Under the pieces are notes generated by a model, which was not told where the DNA came from, made no database searches, and was given only the letters and a program-made list of their open reading frames with translations. A stretch of 64,000 nt of DNA from Caulobacter flavus. GTDB lineage: Bacteria; Pseudomonadota; Alphaproteobacteria; Caulobacterales; Caulobacteraceae. The stretch is taken from the NCBI RefSeq assembly GCF_003722335.1, contig NZ_CP026100.1, positions 1,524,001 to 1,588,000 of the forward strand. Reading direction: 5' to 3'. Positions 16,432 through 25,045 of this stretch are shown piece by piece. Both the position numbers and the translations under genes were made by a program. Position 1 is the stretch's first letter. Each line of letters opens with the position of its first letter.

Positions 16432-17394
16432 ATGAAGGCACAAGTTCAGGGGATGGGACGGAAAGGGTTGGGCTTCGCAGCCGCCGCCGTCATGACGACG
16501 TTTGCGGGCCAGGCTTTCGCCGAAGACCTTCTGGGTCAGCCGACGCCGGGGGGCATCGCCCTCCAGCCCGCGGCATCCGTGCTCAAGCACGATGCCATCT
16601 GGTTCCACGACTGGGTTCTGCTGCCGATCATCACGGCCATCACCCTGCTGGTGCTGGGCCTGCTGATCTGGATCGCGGTCCGCTACAACAAGAAGGCGAA
16701 CCCGGTTCCGGCCAAGTTCAGCCACAACACCACGATCGAGATCATCTGGACGATCGTGCCGGTGCTGATCCTGATGATCATCGCCATCTTCTCGTTCCGG
16801 CTGTTGTTCAAGTACAACGACATGCCCAAGCCCTACATGACCGTGAAGGCCACGGGCTATCAGTGGTACTGGGGCTACGAGTATCCGGACCAGAAGGTGC
16901 CGGAGATCATCTCCAAGGTGCTGAGCGAGGAAGAAGTGGCGGCCAAGGGCCTGCCGCACAGCCTCTATCGCCTGGCCGCCGACAACGCGCTGGTCGTGCC
17001 GGTAAACCAGGTGGTGCGCGTGCAGGTCACCGCCGCCGACGTGATCCACGCCTTCGCCCTGCCGGCCTTCGGTCTGAAGACCGACGCCATTCCGGGCCGC
17101 CTGAACGAAACCTGGTTCAAGGCCGAGAAGGTGGGCACCTATTACGGCCAGTGCTCGGAGCTCTGCGGCATCGACCACGCCTTCATGCCGATCGAGATCA
17201 AGGTCGTCACGCAGGCCGAGTTCGACGCGTGGGTGAAGTCCAAGGCTCCGGCCGAGGCGCCCGCCGCCCCGGTCGCCGCCGAGGCCCCGGCCGCGCCCGG
17301 CGCGACGCCGGCCGCCACGACGCCCGCCGCCGCCGCTCCGGCCGCACCCGCTTCCGCTCCGGCCGCGGCCCCCGCCGCCGCGCCGGCGGCCTAA
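16432..17394 (+). CDS. ctaC: Cytochrome c oxidase subunit II
   Basis: The 320-residue precursor has a signal peptide (cleavage near AFAED), two membrane helices (about 60-80 and 102-125) and the periplasmic CuA cupredoxin domain. CuA ligands are visible in VIHAFALPAFG and CSELCGIDHAFM, and the electron-entry segment is YQWYWGYEYP. The last about 60 residues form a proline and alanine-rich tail after the cupredoxin fold, longer than in typical subunit II. It starts the aa3 oxidase cluster; ctaD follows after 23 bases. Confidence 0.95.
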   Translation: MKAQVQGMGRKGLGFAAAAVMTTFAGQAFAEDLLGQPTPGGIALQPAASVLKHDAIWFHDWVLLPIITAITLLVLGLLIWIAVRYNKKANPVPAKFSHNTTIEIIWTIVPVLILMIIAIFSFRLLFKYNDMPKPYMTVKATGYQWYWGYEYPDQKVPEIISKVLSEEEVAAKGLPHSLYRLAADNALVVPVNQVVRVQVTAADVIHAFALPAFGLKTDAIPGRLNETWFKAEKVGTYYGQCSELCGIDHAFMPIEIKVVTQAEFDAWVKSKAPAEAPAAPVAAEAPAAPGATPAATTPAAAAPAAPASAPAAAPAAAPAA

Positions 17395-17417
17395 GAACGC
17401 TTTAGGATTTCAGTCCG

Positions 17418-19091
17418 ATGGCTCACGCCGCTGACATCGATCACCACGACGGCCCCCACGACGCTGGGCATGCCGACGAAAAGCCGCCCTTCTTCGCCCG
17501 CTGGTTCTTCTCGACGAACCACAAGGACATCGGCACGCTCTACATCCTGTTCGCCATCATGGCCGGGATCGTCGGCGGCGCCCTGTCGGGCCTGATCCGC
17601 TGGGAGCTGATGCACCCCGGCATCCAGATCTTCTCCGAGACCGGCCTGCTGGCCGAGTGGGGCGTGTTCAAGGGCAAGCACGGCTACAACGCCGTGGTCA
17701 CCGCCCACGCCCTGATCATGATCTTCTTCATGGTCATGCCCGCCATGATCGGCGGCTTCGGCAACTGGTTCGTCCCGATCATGATCGGCGCGCCGGACAT
17801 GGCCTTCCCGCGGATGAACAACATCTCGTTCTGGCTGCTGGTCGCCGCCTGGATACTGCTGTGCACCTCGATGTTCGTCGACGGCGGCCCGGGCCACGGC
17901 TTCGGCGGCGGCTGGACGATCTATCCGCCGCTGTCGACCTCGGGCCACACCGGTCCGGCCATGGACCTGGCGATCCTGTCGCTCCACCTGGCCGGCGCCA
18001 GCTCGATCCTGGGCGCGATCAACTTCATCACCACGATCTTCAACATGCGCGCGCCGGGCATGACCCTGCACCGCATGCCGCTGTTCGCCTGGTCGGTGCT
18101 GATCACCGCCTTCCTGCTGCTGCTGTCGCTGCCCGTGCTGGCCGGCGCCATCACCATGCTGCTGACCGACCGCAACTTCGGCACCCACTTCTTCGATCCC
18201 GCCGCCGGCGGCGACCCGGTGATGTTCCAGCACCTGTTCTGGTTCTTCGGTCACCCGGAAGTGTACATCCTGATCCTGCCGGGCTTCGGCATCATCAGCC
18301 ACATCGTCTCGACCTTCTCGAAGAAGCCGGTCTTCGGCTACCTCGCCATGGCCTACGCCATGGTCGCCATCGGCTTCGTCGGCTTCGTCGTGTGGGCCCA
18401 CCACATGTACACGGTCGGCATGCCGATCAACCTGCGCGCCTACTTCGTGGCCGCGACGATGATCATCGCCGTGCCGACGGGCGTGAAGATCTTCAGCTGG
18501 ATCGCCACGATGTGGGGCGGTTCGATCAGCTTCAAGACGCCCATGCTGTGGGCGATCGGCTTCATCTTCCTGTTCACGGTCGGCGGCGTCACCGGCGTGG
18601 TGCTGTCGAACGCCGGCATCGACTACAGCCTGCACGACACCTACTACGTGGTGGCCCACTTCCACTACGTGCTCAGCCTGGGCGCCGTGTTCGCCATCTT
18701 CGCGGGCTTCTACTACTGGTTCGAGAAGATGTGGGGCGTGAAGTACAACGAGTTCCTCGGCGCTCTGCACTTCTGGATCATGTTCGTGGGCGTGAACCTG
18801 GTGTTCTTCCCGCAGCACTTCCTGGGCCTGGACGGCATGCCCCGTCGCTATGTCGACTACCCGGACGCGTTCGCGAAGTGGAACTACGTCTCGTCGGTGG
18901 GCTACATGATCACCGTCGTCGGCGTCGGCGTGTTCATGCTGGTGCTGCTCGAGGCCGCCATCCGCCGCCGCAAGGCCGAGGCCAACCCGTGGGGCGAAGG
19001 CGCCACCACGCTGGAATGGACCCTGTCCTCGCCGCCGCCGTTCCACCAGTTCAGCGAGCCGCCGGTCATCAAGGCCGACGATCACCACTGA
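17418..19091 (+). CDS. ctaD: Cytochrome c oxidase subunit I
   Basis: The 557-residue haem-copper oxidase catalytic subunit has 12 predicted membrane helices. [13 protein letters not shown] opens the core, the haem a ligand is in [22 protein letters not shown], and CuB and the His-Tyr pair are in [25 protein letters not shown] carries the haem a and a3 histidines. The N-terminus has an extra histidine and aspartate-rich cytoplasmic stretch (residues 1-20). The D-channel region FGNWFVP is present, so this is an A-type aa3 proton pump. Immediately downstream a GC hairpin and a minute ORF precede ctaB. Confidence 0.96.
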   Translation: MAHAADIDHHDGPHDAGHADEKPPFFARWFFSTNHKDIGTLYILFAIMAGIVGGALSGLIRWELMHPGIQIFSETGLLAEWGVFKGKHGYNAVVTAHALIMIFFMVMPAMIGGFGNWFVPIMIGAPDMAFPRMNNISFWLLVAAWILLCTSMFVDGGPGHGFGGGWTIYPPLSTSGHTGPAMDLAILSLHLAGASSILGAINFITTIFNMRAPGMTLHRMPLFAWSVLITAFLLLLSLPVLAGAITMLLTDRNFGTHFFDPAAGGDPVMFQHLFWFFGHPEVYILILPGFGIISHIVSTFSKKPVFGYLAMAYAMVAIGFVGFVVWAHHMYTVGMPINLRAYFVAATMIIAVPTGVKIFSWIATMWGGSISFKTPMLWAIGFIFLFTVGGVTGVVLSNAGIDYSLHDTYYVVAHFHYVLSLGAVFAIFAGFYYWFEKMWGVKYNEFLGALHFWIMFVGVNLVFFPQHFLGLDGMPRRYVDYPDAFAKWNYVSSVGYMITVVGVGVFMLVLLEAAIRRRKAEANPWGEGATTLEWTLSSPPPFHQFSEPPVIKADDHH

Positions 19092-19118
19092 TCTCTGGTA
19101 AGCTAGCGTAAGCGCGGG

Positions 19119-19153
19119 GGGCGCGGATCGGACAAGCAGTCCGGCCCGCGCCC
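19119..19153. other. Hairpin between ctaD and ctaB
   Basis: GGGCGCGG (19119-19126) pairs with CCGCGCCC (19146-19153), and inside it CGGAC (19129-19133) pairs with GTCCG (19139-19143), leaving an AAGCA loop and a small internal bulge. No T-run follows. It could protect the structural ctaC-ctaD message or reduce expression of the downstream assembly genes. Confidence 0.55.
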
Positions 19154-19160
19154 TTCGCCC

Positions 19161-19187
19161 ATGAAGACACTGTTCGAAGACCTATAG
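19161..19187 (+). other. Possible 8-codon leader ORF before ctaB
   Basis: ATG AAG ACA CTG TTC GAA GAC CTA TAG encodes MKTLFEDL and ends seven bases before the ctaB ATG, just after the intergenic hairpin. It lacks a clear ribosome site, and chance occurrence is likely; it is listed because of its position. Confidence 0.2.
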
Positions 19188-19193
19188 ATTCCC

Positions 19194-20249
19194 ATGGCCA
19201 AGCCCGCCGTCCTCTCGCCCGACACGCCCGCCGACACGGTTCGCGCGGCGCGCTGGCAGGACTACTTCCAACTGCTCAAGCCGCGCGTGATGTCGCTGGT
19301 GGTGTTCACGGCCGCGACCGGCCTGGTCGCCGCCCGCACCCATATCCACCCGCTGCTCGGCGCGGTGGCGGTGCTGTGCATCGCCGTGGGCGCGGGGGCC
19401 TCGGGCGCCCTGAACATGTGGTACGACGCCGACATCGACGCTAAGATGCGCCGCACGCGCGGCCGTCCGGTGCCGGCCGGCCTGGTCGAGGGCTCGGAAG
19501 CCGCGACCCTGGGCGTCGTGCTCTCGCTGCTGTCGGTCCTGCTGATGGGCATGGCCATCAACTGGCTGGCCGCGGGCCTTTTGGCCTTCACCATCGTGTT
19601 CTACGCGGTGGTCTACACCATGTGGCTCAAGCGCTGGACGGCCCAGAACATCGTCATCGGCGGCCTGGCCGGGGCCCTGCCGCCGGCGATCGGCTGGGCG
19701 GCGGCCAGCGGCTCGGCGCCGCTGAACGCCTGGCTGATGGTGCTGATCATCTTCCTGTGGACCCCGCCGCACTTCTGGGCCCTGTCGCTCTACATCAGCA
19801 CCGACTACGCCAAGGCCGGCGTGCCGATGCTGCCGGTGGTCAAGGGCGCCAAGGAGACCCGCAAGCAGATCCTGCTCTACAGCCTGGTGTTCATCCCGGT
19901 CTGCCTGGCCCCGGCCCTGACGGGCCTGGGCGGGCCGCTTTACCTGGCCGTCTCGGCCCTGGGGGGGCTGGTGTTCCTGACCCTGGCCTGGCGGGTGTTC
20001 CGCAGCGACGCCGGCGACGCGGCCGACCCGCGCACGGGCGACCGGGCCCTCTACGACGTGGCCGAGACCGCGCCGGAGCCGATCGCAGAAGCGGCCGACG
20101 CCGCCCCGGCCAAGCGCCCGCCGCCGGTGGGCGGGGCCAAGGACGCCCGCAACCTGTTCGCCTTCTCGATCCTCTATCTGTTCGCCCTGTTCGCCGCCCT
20201 GCTGGCCGAGGCCATGATCGGGATCCGGGCCCTGGAGCTGCCGCTTTGA
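19194..20249 (+). CDS. ctaB: Protoheme IX farnesyltransferase (haem O synthase)
   Basis: The 351-residue UbiA-family membrane enzyme farnesylates haem B to haem O for the aa3 oxidase. The prenyl-diphosphate motif is [19 protein letters not shown], the second aspartate-rich region is replaced by the usual family [20 protein letters not shown] and [10 protein letters not shown], and there are nine predicted membrane helices. It is longer than typical CtaB because of a hydrophilic Asp/Ala/Pro-rich insert at about residues 270-318, between the last two helices. Its TGA stop overlaps the TTG of the next small gene. Confidence 0.93.
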   Translation: MAKPAVLSPDTPADTVRAARWQDYFQLLKPRVMSLVVFTAATGLVAARTHIHPLLGAVAVLCIAVGAGASGALNMWYDADIDAKMRRTRGRPVPAGLVEGSEAATLGVVLSLLSVLLMGMAINWLAAGLLAFTIVFYAVVYTMWLKRWTAQNIVIGGLAGALPPAIGWAAASGSAPLNAWLMVLIIFLWTPPHFWALSLYISTDYAKAGVPMLPVVKGAKETRKQILLYSLVFIPVCLAPALTGLGGPLYLAVSALGGLVFLTLAWRVFRSDAGDAADPRTGDRALYDVAETAPEPIAEAADAAPAKRPPPVGGAKDARNLFAFSILYLFALFAALLAEAMIGIRALELPL

Positions 20250-20413
20250 CCGATCCGAAGAAGACCGTTTCCGTGAAGCCCGACGCCGACCAGGCGCTGA
20301 AGGCCCGCAACGGCCGCAACATCGCCCTGGCGCTGGGCCTGGTGGCCTTCGTCGCCCTGGTCTTCGTGGTCACCCTGGTGAGGCTCGGCGCCAATGTCGG
20401 AAACCGGTTCTGA
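20246..20413 (+). CDS. CoxF-like small membrane protein of the oxidase operon
   Basis: This 55-residue protein has a charged N-terminus ([20 protein letters not shown]) and one membrane helix (about 28-48, [19 protein letters not shown]). I propose TTG at 20246, overlapping the ctaB stop by four bases (TTGA); an internal GTG at 20273 is an alternative. Its end overlaps ctaG by 20 bases. A tiny gene between ctaB and ctaG is standard in alphaproteobacteria and is called coxF or a cytochrome oxidase assembly protein. The precise role is unknown. Confidence 0.7.
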   Translation: MTDPKKTVSVKPDADQALKARNGRNIALALGLVAFVALVFVVTLVRLGANVGNRF

Positions 20414-21053
20414 TCGCAAGCCGGCGGCGCCGGCCGACAAGGCGACCAGCGCCCAGGCGCGTCGCAACAAGCGGGTGGCGCTGATCTGCGTCGGCGCGTT
20501 CGCCGGCATGGTCGGCGCGGCCTACGCCTCGGTGCCGCTCTACAAGCTGTTCTGCCAGGTCACCGGCTTCGACGGCACGGTGCGCCGCGCCGAGGCCGCT
20601 CCGACCAAGGTGCTGGACCGCGCCGTCGTCGTCCGCTTCGACGCCAATATCCGGGGCCTGCCCTGGACCTTCACCACCGAGCAGGTCAGCCAGGACATCA
20701 AGCTGGGCGCGTCGGGCCTGGCGTTCTTCAAGGTCACCAACAACAGCGACAAGCCCCAGACCGGGCGGGCGATCTACAACGTCGTGCCCGAGCAGGCCGG
20801 CGCCTACTTCCAGAAGATCGAGTGCTTCTGCTTCTCGAACCAGACGATCGAGCCCGGCCAGACGGTCGAGTTCCCGGTCGTCTACTTCGTCGATCCGCGC
20901 TTCGCCGAGGATCCGGAGACCAAGGGCAAGTCCGAGATCACCCTGTCCTACACCTTTTTCCCGGCGGTGGAGGGCGAGGACGGCGGCAAGCAGGCCGACG
21001 CGACGCCGCGCATCGTTCAACCACTTGGCGGAACACCGTCCAAGGGACTATAG
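20394..21053 (+). CDS. ctaG: Cytochrome c oxidase assembly protein CtaG/Cox11
   Basis: The 219-residue protein has a cytoplasmic N-terminus, one membrane helix (about 28-48) followed by SVPLYKLFCQVTGFDGT, and a periplasmic immunoglobulin-like domain with the copper-binding IECFCFSNQ (CxC) motif. It delivers copper to the CuB site of subunit I. It overlaps the coxF-like gene by 20 bases and is followed by ctaE after a 76-base leader with a hairpin. Confidence 0.95.
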   Translation: MSETGSDRKPAAPADKATSAQARRNKRVALICVGAFAGMVGAAYASVPLYKLFCQVTGFDGTVRRAEAAPTKVLDRAVVVRFDANIRGLPWTFTTEQVSQDIKLGASGLAFFKVTNNSDKPQTGRAIYNVVPEQAGAYFQKIECFCFSNQTIEPGQTVEFPVVYFVDPRFAEDPETKGKSEITLSYTFFPAVEGEDGGKQADATPRIVQPLGGTPSKGL

Positions 21054-21066
21054 CAATCCACAAGGG

Positions 21067-21103
21067 AGTACGCGGGCCTTGGGGGACCTACGCGACGCGT
21101 ACT
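21067..21103. other. Hairpin in the ctaG-ctaE leader
   Basis: AGTACGCG (21067-21074) pairs with CGCGTACT (21096-21103), with a GGGCC...ACC interior. It ends 27 bases before the ctaE ATG. It might modulate ctaE translation or mRNA ends. Confidence 0.4.
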
Positions 21104-21129
21104 TCAAATAATCAGAGGGTTCGCAACAC

Positions 21130-22005
21130 ATGGCCCACGGCGCCGTCAAACACGACTACCATATCCTGCCGCCCAGCCCGTGGCCGTTCGTCGGCTCGAT
21201 GGCGGCCACCGTCATGGCCATCGGCCTGATCGCCTGGATCAAGGGCGGCGTGTTCGGCATCGAGAAGGGCCAGTGGTGGCTGTTCGCCGCCGGCCTGGCG
21301 GGCGTGCTCTACACGATGTTCGGCTGGTGGCGCGACGTCATCAAGGAAGCCAACGCCGGCGACCACACCCCGGTCGTCTCGATCGGCCTGCGCTACGGCA
21401 TGGTGCTGTTCATCGCCTCGGAAGTGATGTTCTTCGTGGCGTGGTTCTGGATCTTCTTCGAGATGGCCCTGTTCCACGGCCACCGCACGCTTTCCAGCAT
21501 CGAGGAAGTCCGCACCGCCTGGGCCGCCTGGCCGCCGGCCGGCGTCGAGACCGTCTCGCCCTGGCACCTGCCGCTGGTCAACACGCTCACCTTGCTTCTG
21601 TCGGGCACCACCATCACCTGGTCGCACCATGCCCTGCAGCAAGGCGACCGCAAGGGCGCCAAGTGGGGCCTGATCCTGACCATCCTGCTGGGCGCGCTCT
21701 TCACCTGCATCCAGGTCTACGAATACGCCCACATCAACCACGAGAACCTGTTCTACAGCGAAGCGGCCGCCAACTCGGGCCTCTACGGTTCGACCTTCTT
21801 CCTGGCGACCGGCTTCCACGGCTTCCACGTCTTCGTGGGCACGCTGTTCCTGATCGTCTGCCTGATCCGCCTGATGAACGGCGCCTTCACGCCCAAGCAG
21901 CACTTCGGCTTCGAAGCGGCCGCCTGGTACTGGCACTTCGTCGACGTGGTCTGGCTGTTCCTGTTCGCCTTCATCTACGTGATCTTCGGCGCCTCGGCGC
22001 ACTAG
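21130..22005 (+). CDS. ctaE: Cytochrome c oxidase subunit III
   Basis: The 291-residue membrane subunit has seven predicted helices. It begins with KHDYHILPPSPWPFVGS, the canonical subunit III start, and includes MFFVAWFWIFFE, TTITWSHHAL, and the C-terminal HFGFEAAAWYWHFVDVVWLFLF signature. It stabilises the aa3 oxidase and supports proton uptake. A perfect intrinsic terminator directly follows, marking the end of the main cta transcript. Confidence 0.96.
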   Translation: MAHGAVKHDYHILPPSPWPFVGSMAATVMAIGLIAWIKGGVFGIEKGQWWLFAAGLAGVLYTMFGWWRDVIKEANAGDHTPVVSIGLRYGMVLFIASEVMFFVAWFWIFFEMALFHGHRTLSSIEEVRTAWAAWPPAGVETVSPWHLPLVNTLTLLLSGTTITWSHHALQQGDRKGAKWGLILTILLGALFTCIQVYEYAHINHENLFYSEAAANSGLYGSTFFLATGFHGFHVFVGTLFLIVCLIRLMNGAFTPKQHFGFEAAAWYWHFVDVVWLFLFAFIYVIFGASAH

Positions 22006-22023
22006 GCTCACGGACTACAGGAG

Positions 22024-22057
22024 GGCCCGGAGCGCCGATCGCGCTCCGGGCCTTTTT
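22024..22057 (+). terminator. Intrinsic terminator after ctaE
   Basis: GGCCCGGAGCGC (22024-22035) pairs perfectly with GCGCTCCGGGCC (22041-22052) and is followed by TTTTT. It is the clearest terminator in the window and separates the oxidase genes from the DUF983-SURF1-thrC unit. Confidence 0.92.
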
Positions 22058-22105
22058 CGTTTCAGCGGAGGCGGCGTTGTGAACCATCCCGCCCCGCTCC
22101 ACGGC

Positions 22106-22220
22106 CGCTTCCCTGGGCCTCGTGCCCAGGGCCCATCGTTCCGCCGCTCAGACCGTGCAAGCCGATCTCCGTCTTGCCGGCTGACGCATGGATCCTCGCC
22201 GCAAGGGCGAGGAAGGCGAT
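22106..22220. repeat. Palindromic extragenic repeat, family A
   Basis: It has the same layout as 2565-2678: a CCTGGGC...GCCCAGG hairpin followed by CCATCGTTC, then ATGGATCC and a CTCGCC...GGCGAG hairpin. It lies between the ctaE terminator and the DUF983 gene and may hold part of that gene's promoter region. Confidence 0.75.
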
Positions 22221-22239
22221 AAGGAGGGGGGCGGCGCAA

Positions 22240-22623
22240 ATGTCGGACGGTGCAGAACGCATGCCCAAGACCAACCCCTACGCCGCCGGCGCCGCCGGGC
22301 GCTGTCCCGTCTGCGGCGAGGGCTTTCTGTTCGAGGGCTTCCTGAAGGTAGCCCCGCGCTGCGAGGCCTGCGGCTACGACCTGTCCAGGCACGAGACCGG
22401 CGACGGCGCGGCGACCTTCGTCATCCTGATCGCCGGCGCGCTGTGCGCCTTCGGGGCGCTGTTCTCGATGTTCGCCTGGAACTGGCCGGTGTGGCTGCTG
22501 CTGGTCGTCTGGCTGCCGATGACCCTGCTGGCGTGCCTGGTGCTGATGCGTCCGGCCAAGGGCCTGATGGTCGCCGCCCAAATCGCCAACCGGGCCTCCG
22601 AAGCGGGGCGCGACGATGTCTGA
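22240..22623 (+). CDS. DUF983 zinc-ribbon membrane protein
   Basis: The 127-residue protein has a zinc ribbon formed by CPVCGEG (Cys22/25) and CEACG (Cys41/44), then two membrane helices (about 58-78 and 81-102). The ATG at 22240 is preceded by AAGGAGG at suitable spacing. DUF983 genes regularly sit between ctaE and SURF1 in alphaproteobacteria, suggesting a role in oxidase biogenesis; that role is inferred from context. It overlaps SURF1 by 8 bases. Confidence 0.85.
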   Translation: MSDGAERMPKTNPYAAGAAGRCPVCGEGFLFEGFLKVAPRCEACGYDLSRHETGDGAATFVILIAGALCAFGALFSMFAWNWPVWLLLVVWLPMTLLACLVLMRPAKGLMVAAQIANRASEAGRDDV

Positions 22624-23302
22624 GGCCGCAAAGCCCAAGGGCCGGTTTCCGATCGTCCTGACGATCGCGACCCTGATCGCCTTCGCCATCCTCTGCGGCC
22701 TGGGAACCTGGCAGGTGAAGCGCCTGCGCTGGAAGGAAGACTTGCTGGCGCGGATCGAGACGCTGAAGACGGCGCCGACCGTTCCGCTGGCCGACGCCCT
22801 CGCGCGCGCCGACCGGGGCGAGGACGTCGACTTCGTGCGCGTGGACGCAGACTGCGCGCCGGGCGCCGGCGCGCCGCTGCCGCTGGTCTACGGCGTGCGC
22901 GACGGCGACATGGTGTGGCGGGCCATGGCCGCCTGCGGCCTGGCGGGCCAGGCGCACGGCGTGGTGCTGCTGGACCTGGGCCTCGTCGACGCCCTGACCG
23001 GCCAGATCCAGCCGGCGCCCCGGTCCTTCCCGCCGCCCGCCCGCGTTGTCGGGGTGCTGATGGCCCCCAAGGCGTTGGGTGGCGACCGCGAGAAGGCCCT
23101 GGCCGCCTTCGCCGCCGACAGGCCCGCCTCCCACATCCTGATGGTCGAGACCGCGACGCCCGCCGTTGCCGGCGTCACCCCCGCGCCGTTGCCGGCAGAA
23201 ATTTCCAATCGACACCTGGAATACGCGCTTACGTGGTTTGGTCTTGCTGTCACCCTGCTCTTTATCTATGCCGCCATGCTCTGGCGTAGGATGAGGCCCT
23301 GA
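22616..23302 (+). CDS. SURF1 family cytochrome oxidase assembly protein
   Basis: The 228-residue protein has SURF1 topology: an N-terminal helix (about 12-30) followed by GTWQVKRLRWKEDLL, a periplasmic domain, and a C-terminal helix preceded by EISNRHLEYALTWFGLA. SURF1 supports haem a insertion or delivery to subunit I. It is shorter than some homologues in the loop around residues 110-150, and lacks the usual internal 'V.GRFD' segment I would expect, so it is a diverged member. It overlaps DUF983 by 8 bases and thrC by 1, which implies cotranscription. Confidence 0.87.
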   Translation: MSEAAKPKGRFPIVLTIATLIAFAILCGLGTWQVKRLRWKEDLLARIETLKTAPTVPLADALARADRGEDVDFVRVDADCAPGAGAPLPLVYGVRDGDMVWRAMAACGLAGQAHGVVLLDLGLVDALTGQIQPAPRSFPPPARVVGVLMAPKALGGDREKALAAFAADRPASHILMVETATPAVAGVTPAPLPAEISNRHLEYALTWFGLAVTLLFIYAAMLWRRMRP

Positions 23303-24699
23303 TGCGTTACGTCTCGACCCGGGGCGAGTCCCCTTCGATCGGTTTCCTGGACGCGGTGCTGGCGGGCCTGGCCCCCGATGGCGGCCTGTACGTGCCCGAG
23401 GCCTGGCCGGCCTTCACGCCCGACGAGATCGCCGCCTTCGCCGGCAAGACCTATGCGCAGGTCGCGGCCGCCGTGCTCGGCAAGTTCGTCGGCGACGACA
23501 TCCCGGCCGACGACCTGGCCCAGATGTGCGACGAGGCCTATGCCAGCTTCACCCACGCGGCCGTGACGCCGCTGAAGCAGCTGGCCGCCAACCGCTACCT
23601 GCTGGAGCTGTTCCACGGCCCGACCCTGGCCTTCAAGGACGTGGCGATGCAGCTGCTGGGCCGGCTGTACGACTACGTGCTGTCGCGCCAGTCGCGGACC
23701 ATGACCATCATCTGCGCCACCTCGGGCGACACCGGCGGCGCGGCCGTCGAGGCCTTCCGCGGCCGCAGCAACGCCCGCATCGTCGCGCTCTTCCCCGAAG
23801 GCCGCATCAGCGAGGTCCAGCGCCGGTTCATGACCACGGCCGAAGACGCCAACGTCAGTTGCGTGTCGGTGGCCGGCTCGTTCGACGACTGCCAGGCCAT
23901 CGTCAAGCAGGCCTTCCAGGATGACCAGTTCCGCCACGCGGTGGATCTGTCGGGCGTCAATTCGATCAACTGGGCGCGGATCGCGGCCCAGAGCGTCTAC
24001 TACTTCACCGCCGCCGTCAGCCTGGGCGCGCCCGCCCGCGAAGTGGCCTTCGTCGTGCCGACCGGCAATTTCGGCGACGCCTACGCGGCCTTCGTGGCCA
24101 AGCAGCTGGGCCTGCCGATCGCCAAGGTCGTGGCCGCCACCAACAGCAACGACATCCTGGCCCGCGCCTTCGAGGACGGCCGCTACGCCCGTGGGGCCGT
24201 GGCCGCCACCCAGAGCCCGGCCATGGACATCCAGGTCGCCTCCAACTTCGAGCGCCTCTATTTCGAGGCCGTGCGCCGCGACGGCGTCGAGACCGGCCGC
24301 GCCTTCCGGGGCTTCAACACCACCGGCACGCTCGACATCCCGCCTAGCGCCCATGCGATGATGCGCGAGCTGTTCGCCGGCGCTTCGGTCAGCGAGGCCG
24401 ACACCGCCAAGACCATGCTCTCGACGCTGAACGAGACGGGCGAGGTGGTCGACCCGCACACCGCCGTCGGCCTGGCCGCCGCCGCCCGCCTGCGCCTGGA
24501 GGATCCCACGACCCCGGTCGTGGTGCTGTCGACCGCCCACCCGGCCAAGTTCCCCGAGGCCGTGCTGGCCGCGACCGGCGTTGTCCAGGGCGTGCCGCGC
24601 GGCGCGCCGGACCTGTCGGCCAAGCCCGAACGCTTCGACCGCCTCCCGGCCGACGCGGCCGCCGTGAAGGCCCACGTGCGGGCGTTCGCGGGGAAGTAG
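23302..24699 (+). CDS. thrC: Threonine synthase
   Basis: The 465-residue PLP enzyme converts O-phosphohomoserine to threonine. The PLP lysine is Lys112 in GPTLAFKDVAMQ. The family N-terminus MRYVSTRG is intact, and ATSGDTGGAAVEAF and VPTGNFGDAYAAFVAKQ bind the cofactor phosphate. The length matches the bacterial and yeast-type class. The start shares a base with the SURF1 stop, an operon arrangement common in alphaproteobacteria. The following 345 bases are repeat-filled. Confidence 0.95.
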   Translation: MRYVSTRGESPSIGFLDAVLAGLAPDGGLYVPEAWPAFTPDEIAAFAGKTYAQVAAAVLGKFVGDDIPADDLAQMCDEAYASFTHAAVTPLKQLAANRYLLELFHGPTLAFKDVAMQLLGRLYDYVLSRQSRTMTIICATSGDTGGAAVEAFRGRSNARIVALFPEGRISEVQRRFMTTAEDANVSCVSVAGSFDDCQAIVKQAFQDDQFRHAVDLSGVNSINWARIAAQSVYYFTAAVSLGAPAREVAFVVPTGNFGDAYAAFVAKQLGLPIAKVVAATNSNDILARAFEDGRYARGAVAATQSPAMDIQVASNFERLYFEAVRRDGVETGRAFRGFNTTGTLDIPPSAHAMMRELFAGASVSEADTAKTMLSTLNETGEVVDPHTAVGLAAAARLRLEDPTTPVVVLSTAHPAKFPEAVLAATGVVQGVPRGAPDLSAKPERFDRLPADAAAVKAHVRAFAGK

Positions 24700-24720
24700 G
24701 GGCCCCCTCGGAACCCAACA

Positions 24721-24977
24721 CCCGTGAAATCCCCGCGAAAGCGGGGACCCAGGTGTTTTGTCGTCAAGCACCGTGATCGCTTTTCCAGACCGCTTCCCTC
24801 GCCCTTGTGGCGAGGGCCCATGCTAGCGGTTGCTCAAATCCGAGCCGCGTTCAGAAAGATCTGAGCAGGCGGAACGATGGATCCTCGCCACAAGGGCGAG
24901 GAAGGCGATTCTAGTTGGGGGCGGGCTCCGCGCATTGTGGAAAAGCCTGGGTCCCCGCTTTCGCGGGGATTTTACGG
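24721..24977. repeat. Nested palindromic repeats (family A element inside an outer pair)
   Basis: Outer arms GTGAAATCCCCGCGAAAGCG (24724 onward, continuing GGGACCCAGG) and its near-exact inverse at 24946-24976 flank an inner family A element (24791-24909) with CCCTCGCCCTTGTGGCGAGGG at its left and GGATCCTCGCCACAAGGGCGAGG at its right. It occupies nearly the whole thrC-M16 gap. Confidence 0.8.
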
Positions 24978-25045
24978 AAAAAGAGCGAAGGCGCCGCAAA
25001 GCGCGAGGGTCGCTTTCGCGCGCTTAGGCGGCTACACGGAGGGAA

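Noticed and set aside
24721-24977. CRISPR-like repeat pattern
   Set aside because: The repeats are inverted palindromes, not direct repeats with uniform spacers, and there are no cas genes in the window.
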